From contig JAUTXM010000270.1 in assembly GCA_030838025.1 (NCBI GenBank), positions 1 through 5,831 of the forward strand: a stretch of 5,831 nt of DNA, given 5' to 3'. The notes beneath the pieces are model-generated. The model saw nothing but the letters and a program-made list of their open reading frames with translations, had not been told where the DNA came from and did no database searches. Shown here in pieces: positions 4,834 through 5,831 of the stretch. How positions within the stretch are numbered: the stretch's first letter is position 1; the number at the start of each line of letters is the position of its first letter. Both the position numbers and the translations under genes were made by a program. The DNA is from Acidimicrobiaceae bacterium (lineage in GTDB: Bacteria; Actinomycetota; Acidimicrobiia; Acidimicrobiales; Palsa-688).

Positions 4834-4858
4834 CGCATCCCGGACCCCCGGCGTGCGC
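4833..4858 (+). promoter_or_regulatory. Leader hairpin starting at the leader-peptide stop codon
   Basis: GCGCA (4833-4837) pairs with TGCGC (4854-4858), and CCGG (4840-4843) with CCGG (4848-4851), separated by a 2x2 internal loop and closed by an ACCC loop. The first G is the last base of the leader TAG. This suits the pause or 'protector' hairpin of an attenuator, since a ribosome stalled on the Ile/Val codons would cover its 5' arm. An antiterminator pairing with the terminator is not obvious by eye. The best alternatives I find are CGGA (4841-4844) with TCCG (4860-4863) and GGAC (4842-4845) with GTCC (4867-4870), each only 4 bp. Confidence 0.5.
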
Positions 4859-4861
4859 CTC

Positions 4862-4897
4862 CGACCGTCCACTTGGTGGGCGGTCGTTTCGTTTCTC
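4862..4897 (+). terminator. Intrinsic terminator (attenuator) before leuB
   Basis: CGACCGTCCAC at 4862-4872 pairs with GTGGGCGGTCG at 4876-4886 over 11 base pairs, with one G-U at 4868/4880 and a three-base loop (TTG). The T-rich tract TTTCGTTTCTC follows directly. It is the strongest terminator-like structure in the window. It sits after the leader peptide and immediately before the leuB ribosome binding site, so it would stop transcription before leuB unless it is disrupted. greA lies on the other strand and points away, so this is not a terminator for an upstream gene. Confidence 0.8.
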
Positions 4898-4915
4898 AAG
4901 GAAGTCTCTCTTCGC

Positions 4916-5831
4916 GTGACCAGTTATCGCATAGCCGTGCTCGGTGGTGATGGGATCGGCCCAGAAGTGATCGCCGAAGCCCTCAAGGTGTGCCGCGCCG
5001 CGGGAGCCGAACTCGACACCGTCGCCTACGACCTGGGCGCCCGGCGTTACCTGGCGTCGGGCGAGGTCCTCCCTGATTCGGTCCTCGACGAGCTCCGCCA
5101 GGTCGACGCCATCCTGCTCGGAGCGGTGGGCAGCCCCGATGTCCCCCCGGGCGTCTTGGAGCGGGGACTGCTCCTGAAACTGCGCTTCGAGCTCGACCTG
5201 TACATCAACCTGCGCCCATTCGTGGCGCCACCGGGGATCGACTTGGCGGTCGTGCGGGAGAACACCGAGGGGAGCTACACCGGCGAAGGTGGATTCCTGC
5301 GCCGGGGGACGCCGAACGAGGTGGCCACCCAAGGGTCGGTGAACACCCGCTTCGGCGTCGAGCGCTGCGTCCGCTTCGCCTTCGACCTGGCCCGGGGCCG
5401 GGCCCGCCACCACCTCACGTTGGTCCACAAGACCAATGTCCTCACGTTCTCCGGCGACTTGTGGCAGCGCACCTTCGATCAAGTGGCCGGCGAGTACCCC
5501 GACGTGACCACCGCGTACAACCACGTCGACGCGGCGTGTATCTACCTGGTCGAGAAACCCCTCAGGTACGACGTGATCGTCACGGACAACCTCTTCGGCG
5601 ACATCCTCACCGACTTGGCGGGCGCCGTCTCGGGCGGCATCGGCCGGGCCGCCTCGGCCAACCTCAACCCGGCCCGCACCGGCCCCTCCCTCTTCGAGCC
5701 GGTCCACGGCTCGGCGCCCGACATCGCGGGCACGGGCCGGGCCAACCCCACCGCGGCGGTCATCTCGGCCGCCATGATGCTCGACTTCCTGGGCGAGACC
5801 GACACCGCGGCCCGCATCAGCAAAGCGGTCA
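4916..5831 (+). CDS. leuB: 3-isopropylmalate dehydrogenase (C-terminus beyond window)
   Basis: The frame from GTG at 4916 stays open to the right edge, giving 305 codons and no stop; the usual length suggests only about 30-40 residues are missing. LeuB oxidises and decarboxylates 3-isopropylmalate to 2-oxoisocaproate with NAD in leucine biosynthesis, and it acts as a cytoplasmic dimer. Motifs in order: GDGIGPEV (11-18), YDLGARRYLASGEVLPDSV (38-56), LERGLLLKLRFELD with Arg90, INLRP (Arg100), VVRENTEGSYTG (112-123, Arg114), VHKTNVL with Lys172, VDAA (Asp205), VTDNLFGDILTDL (222-234, metal ligands Asp229 and Asp233) and EPVHGSAPDIAG (261-272). The sequence closely follows the mycobacterial LeuB as I remember it, except that the loop after NLRP is about a dozen residues shorter. 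The start is supported by AAGGAAG at 4898-4904, 11 bases upstream. Expression is probably controlled by the attenuator directly upstream. Isocitrate or tartrate dehydrogenase homologues are less likely given the ERGLLLKLR motif. Confidence 0.95.
   Translation, partial: MTSYRIAVLGGDGIGPEVIAEALKVCRAAGAELDTVAYDLGARRYLASGEVLPDSVLDELRQVDAILLGAVGSPDVPPGVLERGLLLKLRFELDLYINLRPFVAPPGIDLAVVRENTEGSYTGEGGFLRRGTPNEVATQGSVNTRFGVERCVRFAFDLARGRARHHLTLVHKTNVLTFSGDLWQRTFDQVAGEYPDVTTAYNHVDAACIYLVEKPLRYDVIVTDNLFGDILTDLAGAVSGGIGRAASANLNPARTGPSLFEPVHGSAPDIAGTGRANPTAAVISAAMMLDFLGETDTAARISKAV

Noticed and set aside
4823..5707. 294-codon minus-strand open frame
   Set aside because: It is antisense to leuB, whose motifs are unmistakable, and it would cross the attenuator; a high-GC shadow frame.

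Overview
The window looks like a chromosomal segment from a high-GC Gram-positive bacterium (Actinomycetota). The GC content is high throughout, GTG starts are frequent, and the LeuB and cyclopropane-synthase sequences resemble actinobacterial forms. Several starts lack a Shine-Dalgarno sequence and have a TAnnnT box just upstream, as in leaderless actinobacterial transcripts. An acidimicrobial lineage is possible, but I cannot establish it from the sequence. Most genes are core metabolism or housekeeping. There is no CRISPR array, transposase, phage gene, tRNA or rRNA.

Layout from left to right. (1) On the minus strand, the first 91 codons of a methionine synthase (metH) run off the left edge. 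(2) A short divergent region carries a 10-bp perfect inverted repeat (290-325). It leads to a small predicted lipoprotein (360-737), then a DUF5655-type protein with a zinc-binding-like N-terminus (about 807-1220). (3) After a roughly 160-bp gap, a cyclopropane-fatty-acyl-phospholipid synthase (1385-2752) and an OsmC-type peroxidase (2788-3216) form a likely two-gene unit, with a strong hairpin straddling the first stop codon. (4) A 74-residue single-pass membrane protein (3230-3454, minus) converges on osmC. (5) A PduO-type cobalamin adenosyltransferase (3575-4126) converges on greA (4239-4709, minus). The gap between them holds an 86-bp palindromic element with 15-bp perfect arms. (6) Divergent from greA is leuB (4916 to the right edge). 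Its leader contains a promoter, an 11-residue Ile/Val-rich leader peptide, a hairpin starting at the peptide stop codon, and an intrinsic terminator directly before the leuB ribosome binding site.

The most notable item is the leuB leader, which has the layout of ribosome-mediated transcription attenuation. When Ile/Val-charged tRNA is plentiful the ribosome should clear the peptide and the terminator should form; stalling at the Ile-Ile-Val-Ile-Ile-Val run would favour readthrough into leuB. It is unusual that a leucine-pathway gene would be read out mainly by isoleucine and valine codons. The main uncharacterised items are the palindromic element, the inverted repeat next to metH, and the three poorly known small proteins.
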